64,000 bases of DNA from Rhynchonema sp. JSB1_4 (taxonomy: Eukaryota > Nematoda > Chromadorea > Monhysterida > Xyalidae). Position numbers and translations under genes: made by a program. The first letter of the stretch is position 1. Every line of letters starts with the position of its first letter. Below are positions 11,850 to 24,544 of the stretch, in pieces. Location of the stretch: positions 62,001-126,000 of the forward strand of contig JASAMV010008982.1 of assembly GCA_030248065.1 (NCBI GenBank). Reading direction: 5' to 3'. The notes below the pieces were generated by a model. That model did not search any database. It had not been told where the DNA came from and saw only the letters and a program-made list of their open reading frames with translations.

Positions 11850-13380
11850 AAAGGATGTTGTTTTGTGCATACCAGGCTGGATTGTTGGGATGAGAGATCG
11901 GACGAATATAACAAGGAAACGGTGAGCGAGCGGTGATATTGTTTGCAACTGTCGCACTTTCAAACTTTTCGTCAGATATACATTCGAAAACCACATATCA
12001 AAGTTTCACAGAGAATCTGTACAGTGCCGTAATCAGCACAAAAGTTTCCAACGGGGCACAGTTTCGTATGAGATCATGAAAAGAGCGCGTGCTTGCAGTG
12101 GCAAACAAGAGCATGACAAGCAGCGCAAGAATGGCTAGCAAATTGATGTTGCTGTGCATTGCCTTCACTTGCAGAAAGACGACTGCGGATAATTTGAGTT
12201 TTTGCATGTACCAAATATGGCAAGGGTTCGTGGGTCTCATCGGTCACACTCTTCACTCTTATACATACATACCAACTTCATTTTATTACGTATACTTATG
12301 TATGTACCGTGCAATACTGTAGTGTAGGCCTTTATGCTCAACGGTCATCCAATTTCATGACATTGTGTCAACGGCACTCAATTATTCTGTAAACAAGCCA
12401 AATAAGCGCAAACTTGAAGCGCGAGAACCGGGAACTGCCGCCGCCGCCGTGTCCACAGGAAATTCATTTGATTAGAACAACAGCAAAGTCGGATAAGTCT
12501 GCCGTGCCTGCAATATCCGAGCAACTGCCTCGCCTGCAGTGCAGTGTCGTGCACCGTACTTGGCTTAAGTTGTCGACCACATACGTACGTATACTCAATG
12601 CTTGAAAGATTTTGTAAAAACACAGTCGAATCCCGGCGTCAGATAACCTGATGACTTGCTACGAATCATTGTGATACTTAGAACGGGAGGTTTCAGATAC
12701 ACTCGAGTAATGCCATTTAAAATACATAGAAGTACTAGCTAAATGTGACGCACTATAATACAGTACGATGTTTTTGTAGTTGTTTTTTCAACTTTGATGT
12801 TCATTGGACTGAAGAACAAAAGAAACTGATGGCGGATTTTGTTATCTTCCTTTACCCGGGCTACAGTCGCAGACGCACAACAGCAGTCTCGCATCGGGTT
12901 GTTTCAAGCCAACGTACTGGCTCAACAGACACGATGCACTGACTACCATTCGCAAGACAAACTCAAAATCAGAGTGTTGGCGGTGCGTGTGCTTCAAAGT
13001 CGGCAACCGGCGGCGCGCGAGTAAAGTGAATTTACTCCAGCTAAACTATGGATATAGATGGAGCGAACAAGCAATGCACTGATTTGCGCACTGCAAGCAA
13101 ACGAACATTATACAAAAGTGCATCACATTTGTATGGTGGGTTGGGGTTGTTGCGAAAATGGAACAAGACAATTTGGCGATGCAAGCGAGCTGCGGGAGAT
13201 GGGCAGGTTCGGTGGATGAAACATGACATGATTTGCCAACAATGATCAAATTCAAATGCTTACATATGTTAGGCTTGAGTTGACCACTGTAATATTGGCC
13301 GCTTTGTGTTTTTTTTTCGAAAATACGCAGTACTTATGACGATTCGCAACAGGAACGATACGTTGCTGCTCCAATAATAA
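11850..13380. other. Unassigned region
   Basis: No supported gene. A plus-strand frame at about 12405-12565 (proline-rich, ELPPPPCPQEIH) and another at about 12860-13020 have protein-like composition but unclear splice sites. They may belong to the same unresolved plus-strand gene as 13489-13798. Confidence 0.3.
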
Positions 13381-13488
13381 TAATGAGTTTCATTATGCCG
13401 CAATCTCTAAACCCTTGTGTGTGCCCCCAGAGCGACCCGCCTAAACAGGCAGCCAGCAACACACATGTTTTCATATCACAACACCAAC

Positions 13489-13798
13489 GCAGTGCAACTG
13501 CAGCGCCCGCAAACATCGCCAGTGTGTTTGGCGTGCAGGAAAAGATTTTTTCAAATGCTGCTGTTTATTTTGGAGCCCGTGGCACCATTGAATTCCTCAA
13601 AGTTCCGATGATTCACGAGACCTGCAAAACCTGAAAACGGAACTTAATGGCGCGTCAGATGTGGCGTATACCATTTTCCAAAGCTGCGAAAGTGCTCTTT
13701 TGAGCTCGATGCAATATGTACAGGGCATTGACGTTCAGGAATTTCAGTTCAGTTTCGGAGTGACTTCGGACTTGAATATTGCCCACATCACCTCATAA
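13489..13798 (+). other. Two overlapping plausible coding frames, unknown gene
   Basis: Frame one reads ASVFGVQEKIFSNAAVYFG to a stop at about 13632. Frame two, opening near 13604, reads DDSRDLQNLKTELNGASDV and on to TAA at 13796-13798 with ordinary composition. They overlap by about 30 bp in different frames, which would fit an undetected intron, a frameshifted pseudogene or a sequence error. A second acceptor with a good pyrimidine tract follows near 13822. No family recognised. Confidence 0.25.
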
Positions 13799-14284
13799 GC
13801 CCGTCGTTTGTGCTTTTTCAGAATGCTGGACATCGCTCTGAGTCCGACTTTCACCCACATATCAAACCCACGATTTTATTCTTCCGAGAGTATTCAATCT
13901 AAAATATGCGAGCCAAAACGCGGGCACACATGCAGCCGCGGCGGCGCGTTAGCCGTATAATACCAACACACTGAAACTAAACGGCGTTTTTCAAACGTGA
14001 GCCAGTGCAAGTGTGCGTTTCAATGGTTCGGTAACTGTAACAAGCCTGCGGGCGGTATACGGGTACGAAAACCGACACTTGCGCGCAACGTTTGGTGCGT
14101 CTGTTTATTGCCCTTTGGCGATCTTATGAGCACACGACACGACATTTTTATGAAACCCAACTCTGCTCGTATCAGTGAATATTATTTCAACCTCACTGTG
14201 ATGACTGACTGGACTGCTCTTTCTGTCATTCTGTGCGCTTGCTTCTCCTCGCCTTTGGTGTCACAAATGTACATATATGAACTG

Positions 14285-14580
14285 GCTGCAACTCTGGGTG
14301 AATTCTGCCTTTACGCGTGCAGCACGCGTGCGTACGCATGCACGCCTTTGACGCCTGCACACACAAAAGTATAGGAGGCCGAATGCACCACACGCACCGC
14401 GTGCACAGTGCTGAGGCGGTCATAGGCGTGCACGCGGTGCACGCGTACTCACGCGTGCGTACGCATGCACTGCGCGTGCACCATTGGGTGCTTATACATT
14501 GTGCACGCAGGCGTCAAAGGCGTGCATGCGAACGTACGCGTGCTGCACGCGTATGTGCAGAATTCACCCAAAGTTGCAGC
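14285..14580. mobile_element. Palindromic GCGTGC-rich element flanked by a 15-bp direct repeat
   Basis: The arms read GCTGCAACTCTGGGTGAATT at the left and AATTCACCCAAAGTTGCAGC at the right, and the match continues inward through GCGTGCAGCACGCGTGCGTA-type sequence to near the centre. Alternating purine-pyrimidine runs (GCGTGCGTACGCATGCAC) are dense. Outside stand TATATGAACTGGCTG (left) and TATATAAACTGGCTG (right), a possible long target duplication. No coding capacity beyond mirror-image open frames. Confidence 0.7.
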
Positions 14581-14937
14581 TGGTACTGTATATAAACTGG
14601 CTGAAACAAAACTGAGTTGTTTCATGTTCAGTGTCGAGGACGGAGCTTTATTAAAAATACAAAATTTTCTGCAGATAAAATATAGTGTACGCCAAGCAAT
14701 AATATGAAGTTCAATAGATTAGCACAAAATGACATGGCAAGCGTAAAGTGTGGCGTATGGCGGGCCAGTGCATACGGCATCCCGATGCCGAAATGGATTA
14801 CCAATCCCGTTCGGGCACTGCCAATAGCAGTCAAAATTTGGCAAACACATACTGCTGTACAAAACGAATAAAAAGAAAATAGCCAAAACTACAAACTAGT
14901 GAAAAATGCAATGAAACCAAGATATGTGACAAGATGT

Positions 14938-15076
14938 GCTTTGTGGGCACGTGCAGCGCATATGACGCATGGTGGGGTTGCGGTTTCGGCCCAAAGTCGA
15001 ATACAACGGCTGCCTGCGTCTTATCAGTTAGAAGAACCATCAGGGTCATCTCCAGCGCCGCACGTGCCCACAAAGC
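14938..15076. repeat. Hairpin with perfect 17-bp arms
   Basis: GCTTTGTGGGCACGTGC at 14938-14954 is matched exactly by GCACGTGCCCACAAAGC at 15060-15076, with a 105-bp loop. It lies about 250 bp downstream of the mesh stop codon. It may be a short MITE or a structured 3' flank; no target duplication seen. Confidence 0.6.
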
Positions 15077-15324
15077 CCATTGGAATATACCGACGTTTAC
15101 CACTGTGTCAAGGTTACGGCAGGCCACGAGCCACTCCCGTTAAACCAAAGTCAAGAGAAACAATAATAGAATTTTTGAAGTGGCAGAACATCCAGAAATA
15201 CGTACTGTATACCCATAACGTACATACGAACGCATGCGTGAACAAATGAGCGAGAAAGGAAGAATAACAAGATTTACAAACGGCAGATGTTTCATGATAA
15301 TTATACGTACATACTGATAGTTCA

Positions 15325-18300
15325 TCAAAACATGGCAGTTTCATTCGAATGTGGCACGAGACCACCGGGTGTGCCGATGCTATGCTGTGGCGTGGGCGTG
15401 TGATGTGCGAACTGATCTTGACTGCCATTCTTGACTGCCAACGATTGAGGTCTGACAGAGATGACGGGAGACAGTCACCGACCGAATGAACAATCAGACG
15501 AATAATGAACAAACACAAACTCACTGCAACTGCACCACTTGACTGCCAGCACCTGAATGAGGCGGCGGTTGGTGGAATCCACCAGCGTACGGCTCCGAGC
15601 CGGGCATCGAACGGTATCGACCCACCTACAATCAATTCGTCATGATGCTCCCCCAACCCAAAGTGTGTTGTGCTACATTCCCTATCCATTTATGATTTCG
15701 ACAATTCAGACCATTGTAAATGGCAACGCCAAACCTTTCTCTGATCCCTCACTCGTCGATAGTAACAGCCACAGAAACAGGCGGCGATGATGAGAATGAT
15801 GAGGAAGGCCGTACCCAGACCAACGATCCATTTGAGGAAGTACTCAAAGTTGCGAGCTGAAGTGCAAATGTTGTTGTTAAAGCAACGCAGACTTATCACA
15901 GAAGAACACGAAAAGGCGAATAATCACTCACTTCTGCACCACACCCACCAGCCGGGGGTCCATGTGCCATTGACGCATGTTCGCTGTTTCTCGCCGTGCA
16001 GGAAATAGTCTGGTTGACAATCAAAGGTTACGGTTCGTCCGTCGAGGTAGTTGTCGAACTGAGGGTACTTGAGCACGCCGAAGCCTTTGATCAGCGGACC
16101 GCAGGATTGGTCTGGAAGATCAGACTACAGAAGGTGTTAGGATGATTAACTACAGAACTATAGCCGCAGTTTTTGACTGATGCACGCGCAGGATCGGCGG
16201 ATGCATCGCTGACCTGGTATGCTTTGTGTGGAGCCTGCACAGGATCTTCAATCAGCCAAATGCAGCTGCTACTGTGTATTTACATAGGTGTCCTTACTCG
16301 CAATTCAGTTCGAGTAACTCACATTGGACATTAGCGTCAGACTTCAAAGCAGCAAATTCATTCTCATATCGCAACGTCTGCATTCCGATCTCACGAATGC
16401 CGGTGAACCAGAAATCGTATATGCACGATGGCACTCCTTGACACGTTGTCTGCAATATCATCTCGTGCTGCTCTGCTATCAGTTACACATCAACATGCAA
16501 CCACACTTACGGCCACTTGTTCATACGAAAACACGAGTCCGCGGTAGAGATTGGTCTCAGTGTCGCTTCTGACGGCGAATTTCGGTTGATATTTGGTGAA
16601 GTCGATGAATCGTTGCGGGTAGTAGAGGGGACGATGTTCAGGGCCGAAGATGATCTTGCGCTTCACGCCGTCAGCACGCCAGCGCTCGCCGAAGTTGCTG
16701 AAACATTTTTGGGCTACATTAAAATTGGAACGCAACCACAGGGCTACTTGTGAAGTGGGTGACGCAAGGTCGTTTTCCCGCAGCAATTTGCAGTGACGTT
16801 CATGTTATGGTGAGCAGTTGTTTTGTAGACCCCATTAAGAACGTTGTGCTAGCGACATCGTGAAGCCACTTGAGTCAACCACTTTACAATATAGGTCGAT
16901 TCATAATGTGAATGCTATACTTGTAGAGTGCCTGCAACTCGTTCTCAGTGGGCGGTATGGACACACGACTTGTCTGGCACTCAGGTGTCATCAGATCGTC
17001 CTCCGGTCGACTGTTGAATGTGCCCAATAGTCCCTTCGTCATGTACACCTTGCGACAGTCGGTCAGATCGGAATTGACCCGTTCCGTCCAGTACTGTTGG
17101 TCGCGTGGCAGGTAGTCCTGCAAAATGACACAGTTTTTTAGTTTGCAAGCATTTACAAACAAATTCTTCTGAGTTCGAGTATAACACACCCAAGGAATTG
17201 AGACGTTATAGTTTGGTGGTAGTGCCACAGTGATGGCCAGTGCACCCTTGAATTCCTGAACACGAATACCGACGCCGGTGCTGAACATGATCTCGATGAT
17301 ACCCATGTCGGTCGTACGGGCTGGTACACGCAGTGACACACCTGCAACACGGTTTGCTTTGGTCACCTCCAAAGCAATTAAGTGAGGGGAATAGTTATAC
17401 GATGCTAACCGTTGAAATTGTACCATTTCTTGAAGGGCATGTCGAAGAAATACCGTGCACCATTCACATACACGTCGGTTCGGTAGCGCCAACGCATGAA
17501 ATCTTTGCGCGCAAACACCTGGCAATGTGTGAAGCCTGGCTATCATACTCGATCTGTGGTAACGAACACAAATTTCGTAAATGTGTTTATTGCCGAACCT
17601 CAACTGTTTCCGAGCCATTGTCGCGTGCAGCTAGACCGGTGACCACAGTTGAACCAACGTAGGCATCCCCTAAAAACCACGCACCGAACGTCGCATAAAA
17701 TAGTAGAATAATTGCCTTCAATCACAACAAGGACTTACAGAAGGTCTTTTCGGGCTCCTCCAACCTGATTTGAACCATCAGATCGTGCACCGGGCTCCTC
17801 AATTCGGTCAGCACAAAGAATCCGTTGCCCGGGAATTGGTACTCGGTGCCATCAAACGTGAGGATATGGCCCAGACCATATATGAAACCTAATGTTCAGG
17901 TGAAAGGTTTTTAATTAAAATTTGCTCAAACTGTTCGCGTCCACTTGCCGACTGTTGGAGATCGATATGCCTGGCATCCGGACGACGGTCGTCGCCAGAA
18001 ATAGAACTCGCAGTGATCGGCCCACATGCAGCACTTTTCGAACGGCAAGAGGTCGTTGTAGAAATTGGACATACCCGGCACGAATGGGGGACGTCTGTTG
18101 AATGCATCATGTGTGTGCTTAGGACCACACAATGTGGTAACTTGAGTTGATACTGCCATGAACAATGGTGCTATACCGGTAGGGCGGCGTGCCCCAAGGA
18201 TGCGCACGCCACGCGGTGCCGGCCGAATAGAAGCGCAGATATCGACTGTTGTATTCGTAGTCTTCAGAGAACATCAGGAAGCCCTCGTTGCCATAACAGC

Positions 18301-21300
18301 ACACTTGGGTGGAACCGGTCCAACTTTAAGAAGAGAAAATTATTGCCCAGCCTCAAGACATACTATTCTATTTAACTTATGAGTAGTGAGTCTCACACGT
18401 ATTTGGTTGATATGACACAATGAGCGGCGCCATTATGGAAGTAGCAGTTCGAGTCCCCGTCCTTGTCACAGTGCTCCAATGGCGCAAACCGCCCGAAATC
18501 GGCAAGGGCCTGTTCGATTTTGCACGGACAACTGTTCTGAAACAGACGGTAGAGTTTTTTTATAATTATTACCTGTTTGTGAATAATATTGACTGTCAGT
18601 CGCCAGTACCTACCTCCATTTCAACTTCCATGACAAAGTTCTGTCTCCGGCCATCATAGTCAAACCAATCGATGCACAATTGTATCGGCCAATTCTTCAC
18701 TCCGTATTCATACTCCCATTTCTCCAGGAAATACCACGGAAACGGTGTGGCCTCAGACCAGTAGCTCCTGCACAGATGAATGTCATAGATTATTTTCTCG
18801 CTTTTTCGCTTTATAAAATGTGATAAAGTTTGACGAACATATCGCCGTAATCTTTCTGCCATTCCTGCTCTCCTGCGACGATGACTTTGATTAATCCCCC
18901 TGTAAAGTCCTGGTAGCCGTAATCGCGCACCATAGGATCAGCCTGCGCGAAATATGAAAACATGCAAAAATTCATTTCCTAATTTTCGAAAAAAACGGGC
19001 ATTTATCAGACGTACATTTCTGAGATCCTGGTCTTTCGCCCAAAGTTGCCTTGGCTGAAACGTGTACTGGCCGCTGTTGGTTTCGCCCTTAGCGATGTAG
19101 CCGATCTGAAAAACAACCGTGTCCAGGAAAAACGTCATCTCATACAAGCAATTACCATACCAATCTGAGATCATGTCTGAGCGTGTCCTCGAAATAGCCC
19201 CACAATTCAATGTTGACACGAGCGTTGATATTGTTCGAAATGTTCACTGCGCTCCATCGCAACTCCAGTTGGTCAGCGTACGGATTCTTCCAATTGTTGT
19301 CTGTCAACACAGGGTCGTTCAGAATATGTACACGATGTCGACTGCGTGGTGGTGGGTCTGCAACAGGAAGCGGGAAACCGGATATCTCATGCTTGCTTTT
19401 TCACCATGAAATTTGACTATTAGGGTGTTGGCAGTTGAGCTGGTTGGTTCCCTAAACCCCTACTAAGTGTTCTGCTGTTGCCAGTTTTTTCTTGTTCTTC
19501 TTGAACTTGTTTCAATGTTGTTTTTGTGATCACAGCTTATATACAGTGACTTTTGATTATGAACGGCATGATTCTGAGAGCATGCGATATCCGGTTGCCC
19601 GGTTTAAGGAGTCACTCAAAATGTATGTTTAGCATCAAACCGTCCAACTCACTTATGTAGAAGTTTGAGAAGAACGGGTATGTCTTTCCGCCATCGTTCG
19701 ATATCTTGATTTCCTGCGCACCCTGGATGAAGAACGAATACGGAGGCAACAAGCAACGCGCGATTGCCATGTTTACCTGAGTGACGCGCAGAGTTTTACA
19801 CATGAGAACAACTTTCAAAAGAATGTCATTAATCTGACTCTCACCCTGACACAGTCAACTGTGAGCACGTCGACTTGCAGCTTGATCACTTGGTTCGGTC
19901 TAAAACACGGACCAGTCACGTTCACAGCTGTGCCGCCCATCATATCGTAGTAAGGCGGATGAACGTCGAGAGTACCTGACGTTTCATCGGCGGTTTACGA
20001 AACCAAGGTGAGGAGCAACCAAACTGGTTGCACCAATCATTAACCAACATCTAAAGCACCAGCCGTGACTAACCGACAGTGTTGTTCGTGCATCCGCCAT
20101 AAACAATTTTTTCGTCGACTCGAGCCTGCCATCTGCCAGCAATGGGCGTGCTGCCGAACTGCACCAATTTGTATGAATTGCCCTCGGCCGAATATGGCAG
20201 CTCCGTGAAGCCGGTGCCGTTGCCGCCGTTGAATCCGACCTATGTTAAGTGGAACCTTAAACCATCTTGTGCTCAAAAATTAAAAAATAATTTCGCTAAA
20301 ATGCACACCAAAGCCGATTGTTTTCCTCCTCGTCCAGCCAGTGAACCGGCGGATGTGGATGATGTCCAGTTGATGTTGGCGTAGTTGAACATGACAAAGG
20401 ATCGAACCTCGTCGGTCGCCACAACCATCTGGTACGTGTTTTGCTGAAAAAAGACGAAACTTAGTTGATTTCCACGACGGCAAGAAAATATGATGGAATA
20501 AAAAAGCAGACCACCAACCCAGCGTCTCACAGCGCCATACATGTTGAGTCGCGTTTCCCTTGGCGAACCGCCATAGGCCATGCGTTCCCATGTGACAATC
20601 AATGCGTAATCGGCCGTGAAACCACGTGCACCCACTTGGCCGTCGCGAATATCTCTGTGTTATAACAACCCAGGTGGCTGATGTTCAGCTCAAGTTCGTG
20701 AAGGCCGTGGGTATGCCAACCAATTTCGGACAACTTAACAAATGACTACCCACTCGGACAATTGATCGAGAAAGGCCGGGTCTTCAAGCATGCCAACTTG
20801 AGTCCTCAACAACTGTCCCCTGTACGTTCGGCCAGTGAACACGCCATCGGTACCGAACTGGGGCTCAACTGGACCGTGACCCAGTCGAGGTCGAAAGTCT
20901 TCGCCGATCATATTCGGAGGTCTGTGAAACAGAAAACGTTTGTTAAGATGAACATGAAACGGATATGTCAACCATAATCTCAGTTTCATAACAATTTTGT
21001 CATCGCACCGATAGATCACTCGATACCAAATATGACTGATTCTGTGTTCGCCAATGGCCATCAGCGTCTGATCGGTCATGAAAGCAGCCAGAAAGCTAGG
21101 ATCGGGCGTATTCGGCCAATCGGGGTTGGGAAAAGTGTAAGGCGGTTGAATGTAGTGCGGGTAGCTGAACGCGATGAAGCCCTCGGGAAAAATCTGGAAT
21201 TATAAATGAACTGTAAATTAGCATACCGCTGCATTCAGAACCAACGTCCGACTCACAAAAGTGTAATTGAATCTGAATCCATAGTACGGGAAGAAGAAAT

Positions 21301-21954
21301 CGAGATCGATTTGCCGATCCATCCACGGCCGATTCGAAATGTCGATGTCGTGAAAACGCTCACCGAATCCGTACAGATGCCACCAACCTACTCGTGTTTT
21401 GTTTCATGGGGTTATGGTATTTTTGTGACACGCCCGAAAATCTGCCCCGTATTTCGCTGGTCCCGAATGGTCGAAAAGGTTCGAACTGCGGTATTATCAT
21501 ACAGCAATTCATTTGAACCATATTGAACAAGAAGGGCTTACGGTCATCCTCGCGTCGATCGTACGAATTCCAGTCGAAGTTCGGATCCGTGAATCTCAAG
21601 GTCTGCTGAATCGTACTCTGCTGATTTGGTCCACGTGGATCGAGCCCGCTAAACACACTTCCCTGTCCGGGACGGGCCGGCTTGATTGATCCAGTGCCTG
21701 TGCCAATTGTCCCGCCTCCACCCAAGTCCGGAAAACCACCTGAAACGTCATTGTTGTTTCATACGGCGTGAACTTGTCATGGTTGATTTCTCGATCAACC
21801 ATGGTTTTCGTGAAAAAGATAGTTCGGTGCTAGAGTAACCTGATTGACCAAGGCCAAACGGATCATTTATGGTTGCCTGTGCATGCGAGTTTCGAACAGC
21901 CAGGCACAGTAGCATCAGCCCAGTGCAGACTGCTGCTGCACGCTGATGTTTCAT
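15325..21954 (-). CDS. mesh: Mesh-like transmembrane protein (NIDO-Ig/E-set-AMOP-vWD-sushi-TM)
   Basis: Mesh is a septate-junction membrane protein of invertebrate gut epithelia. Model, 28 exons: 21840-21954, 21542-21739, 21257-21387, 21009-21194, 20754-20921, 20519-20654, 20309-20443, 20074-20239, 19845-19975, 19653-19776, 19161-19357, 19016-19105, 18839-18942, 18614-18767, 18397-18536, 18177-18323, 17949-18094, 17739-17888, 17599-17669, 17410-17518, 17190-17341, 16921-17117, 16511-16697, 16323-16449, 15932-16111, 15735-15856, 15525-15625, 15325-15451; about 1,329 aa. Domains: signal peptide (residues 1-26), NIDO (150-410; ATDEVRSFVMFNYANINWT), E-set (about 411-500; GGTAVNVTGPCF), AMOP (about 680-822; SCPCKIEQALADFGRF, FEKCCMWADHCEFYF), vWD (about 822-1048; GHILTFDGTEYQF), sushi (about 1154-1213, WTPGWWVWC), TM about 1222-1243, cytoplasmic tail of about 75 residues. 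Intron 17 has a GC donor. Exon 4 carries one base too many for the best reading, or starts at 21211. Confidence 0.93.
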
Positions 21955-21959
21955 GCTGA

Positions 21960-23970
21960 GTAATGTTATAATTCAGCAAATCTGGAAAACGGCTTTAAAA
22001 AAATGTAAAACAGGAATAATCCGCATGTCAGAATAAAAATTTTTGACCGTTTACGTATGTAGACTGTAGACGAGAGGATGCATGCGGTAACAACTGACGG
22101 ACGTGCACGAGCCTCACGATTTGAGCAGCACGAGAATTTTTGCTCAAAACTACTGGATCATAATTCCGTTTGTTACTTCGTTAACCAAACACCCATTGTT
22201 CACGATATGAAAATGCGTGGTTGATTACTGTACACGCATACTACATGATTCATATAAGCCGTCACCTGCCGTTTGTACAAAAGTGTAAAAAACTGCAAGA
22301 CGAGCGCGGGAGAGTATCGAATCGTAAACACCGCGCAATGAGCAAGAAGTGTTCTAAACTTCTAACGTCCTTCATCAAATGTTAATCGGGTGGCTTTTTT
22401 CTGCTTCCAGTTCCAACTATACTAACATACATAGTGCACATCGCCTGCAGTCGGCGTCACAACATATCAAGAGACACTGATGCTTCCTACACAATGCTGC
22501 CAAAGGCTGCGGGAAAGTTTCTGGTTTTTAGTTTCACGCATGCGTTGAGCACGACGAAACGCAACCTCTATGGCAGAGTGGTGCGGTCTGATAATGTAAC
22601 GTTTATGCAAAACTGTATGATACTTTCAGTCGGTGTTATTTTAACTGACGGGAACAGCGAAGGAACGAGACGACTGCTGCTGACCATAATCGAAAAAAAA
22701 CCTTTCTTGGGAAATTTTGTTTTCTAGAGGCTGAATCATCCACATGGTCGGATAACAGTCATAAACTTCGTCTGAATAACGGAGGACACAGTTACTGTTA
22801 ATTGCTTGGGTGCGAAAAATTAAGTAATTGGAAGCAAACGAAGTGCATCTAAACCAAGACTATACTTGCACTATTGATATCGTTAAGTGTGCAGTGCTGT
22901 GGTTAAGACACACGAAACGATATTTCAAGTGCGGTGTAAACATGGTGTTATACTTTTCGTGCGCATGTTTTCATTCAGGGACACTGTACAAAACTGCGAT
23001 GAGACCCTGCCTTCTGGAAATTACGACTGCTTCAGATTCAAAAAGTTTTATCGCTGTACAGTTCCAAGAGTTCTAAGCAAATGCGACCTTGTAATGCCCA
23101 CGATTGTATGTACAATTATGGTATACATATCGTCTGTAAGAAGAGAGTTTTGCACCTGAGAACAAGAAGAAGAGATTGGTCGTAAAACAGGATGATTTCC
23201 ACAGCTTGTGAAAACTGTACTCCACCCCCTAATGTGAGATGGCTGTCGGGAAAGGAAGAAGAATCATTGATGTTTACGCGCAACTGCAATTGTGTGCTCG
23301 TTGTTGTTGCCCAAGAAATGTGAAATGCATGCGGTCCACGGTTTGAATTCATGTGGTTTGATTTATGCAATCATAATTATTTTTGCCATTGGTTAGACAT
23401 ATTGCCACAAATGTCAAGAACCACATATTCAGGTTCATTTTTTACAGTATGTTCCTCGGCGTCCAGGAATTTGTGACAGAAAACTTGATAAGGCAACGAT
23501 TCCCAGGTTCCTGTTGAATTTATGTGTGAACACACTGAATAGCACTGAGCTGCTGACAACGGCCCAGTGTCCGAAGAACCGATGTCATCAGATTATCGGC
23601 TGTATATTAGCATAACTTACATCGGCTGGGCGTGGAACTAGTCTCGGTAATCTCGTTAGTCATATACAGTCTAGTGACATAAACGGGACCCGGTCATTTT
23701 TGTCACAAAAAATTTCCAGTACAAAGAATTCACAGGATATTCACGCATGGCGTATGTTGCACGTGACGAGACATTTTCTGAATGTAAAACAGTGCGTTTT
23801 GTGGATCATAAATGTAACCTTTTCAGACTTAAAACTGCAGGAACAGCACCATAGTGCTAACAACAGACAAAAGTCTGATTTTTTGGCTACAGTATAGTGA
23901 GCTCCGTTTTCTCTCTATTGTGCCTACTGTTGGACCATTTTTGGTACTTAACGAGGTGTAGGGGAAATTT
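21960..23970. other. Intergenic, upstream of mesh
   Basis: Nothing with gene support. Open frames of up to 97 codons occur on the plus strand near 22434-22727 and 22828-23159 but lack splice context and family resemblance. The segment should contain the mesh promoter; no clear TATA or initiator could be singled out. Confidence 0.4.
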
Positions 23971-23984
23971 CACATTCCTGAGCG

Positions 23985-24533
23985 CAGGGTTGGAAAAAAA
24001 AATTTTTTTAAACAAGTTTTTTTTTTAAAAAAAATTTCTTTTTTTAAAAAAAAATTTTTTTTTTAAAAAGTCTGAGATTCGGGGAGTTTTACCAAATTTG
24101 CCTAAAAAACGCGCAAAATCGCGAAAAAATGCAACTTTAATTGGCAAGTCACTTTTGTGACTTGGTTTGCATCACTTATCAAGGGTGTTTACGTCATTTC
24201 GGTGCGATCCAACAGTCTGTGCTTGATATGGACCGCTGATTGCTGCTCTGTGGTATCGGACACAACAGTTTGTGGCCGAATAAGCAAGATTCACTCATAA
24301 ACCACACAGAATTGAGAATATAAGCTGCAGAAATACTTGTCGGGTAGCTGAATCAGTCGTATATGACCGACCTGATGGGGTATGACATCGAAGTACCATG
24401 TAGACACATGCATACTGTGTCCCATGTATTACGGGAAGGTATAATAACATCATTTGGGGTATCTTAGGTATTGATACCAAATACATGCCTCCCCCGAAAA
24501 TTTAAAAAAAAAATTTTTTTTTGCCCAACCCTG
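23985..24533. mobile_element. hAT-like MITE, 8-bp TSD CCTGAGCG
   Basis: Ends are CAGGGTTGG and CCAACCCTG. CCTGAGCG stands at 23977-23984 and again at 24534-24541, an exact 8-bp target duplication. Both subterminal regions are runs of A followed by runs of T, which pair with each other. The 549-bp core has no coding capacity. Short CAGGG termini plus an 8-bp duplication fit the hAT superfamily. Confidence 0.85.
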
Positions 24534-24544
24534 CCTGAGCGCCT

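Noticed and set aside
16884..17618. 244-codon minus-strand open frame as a single gene
   Set aside because: It is several mesh exons read through their short introns; the family reading needs splicing at 17117/17190, 17341/17410 and 17518/17599.
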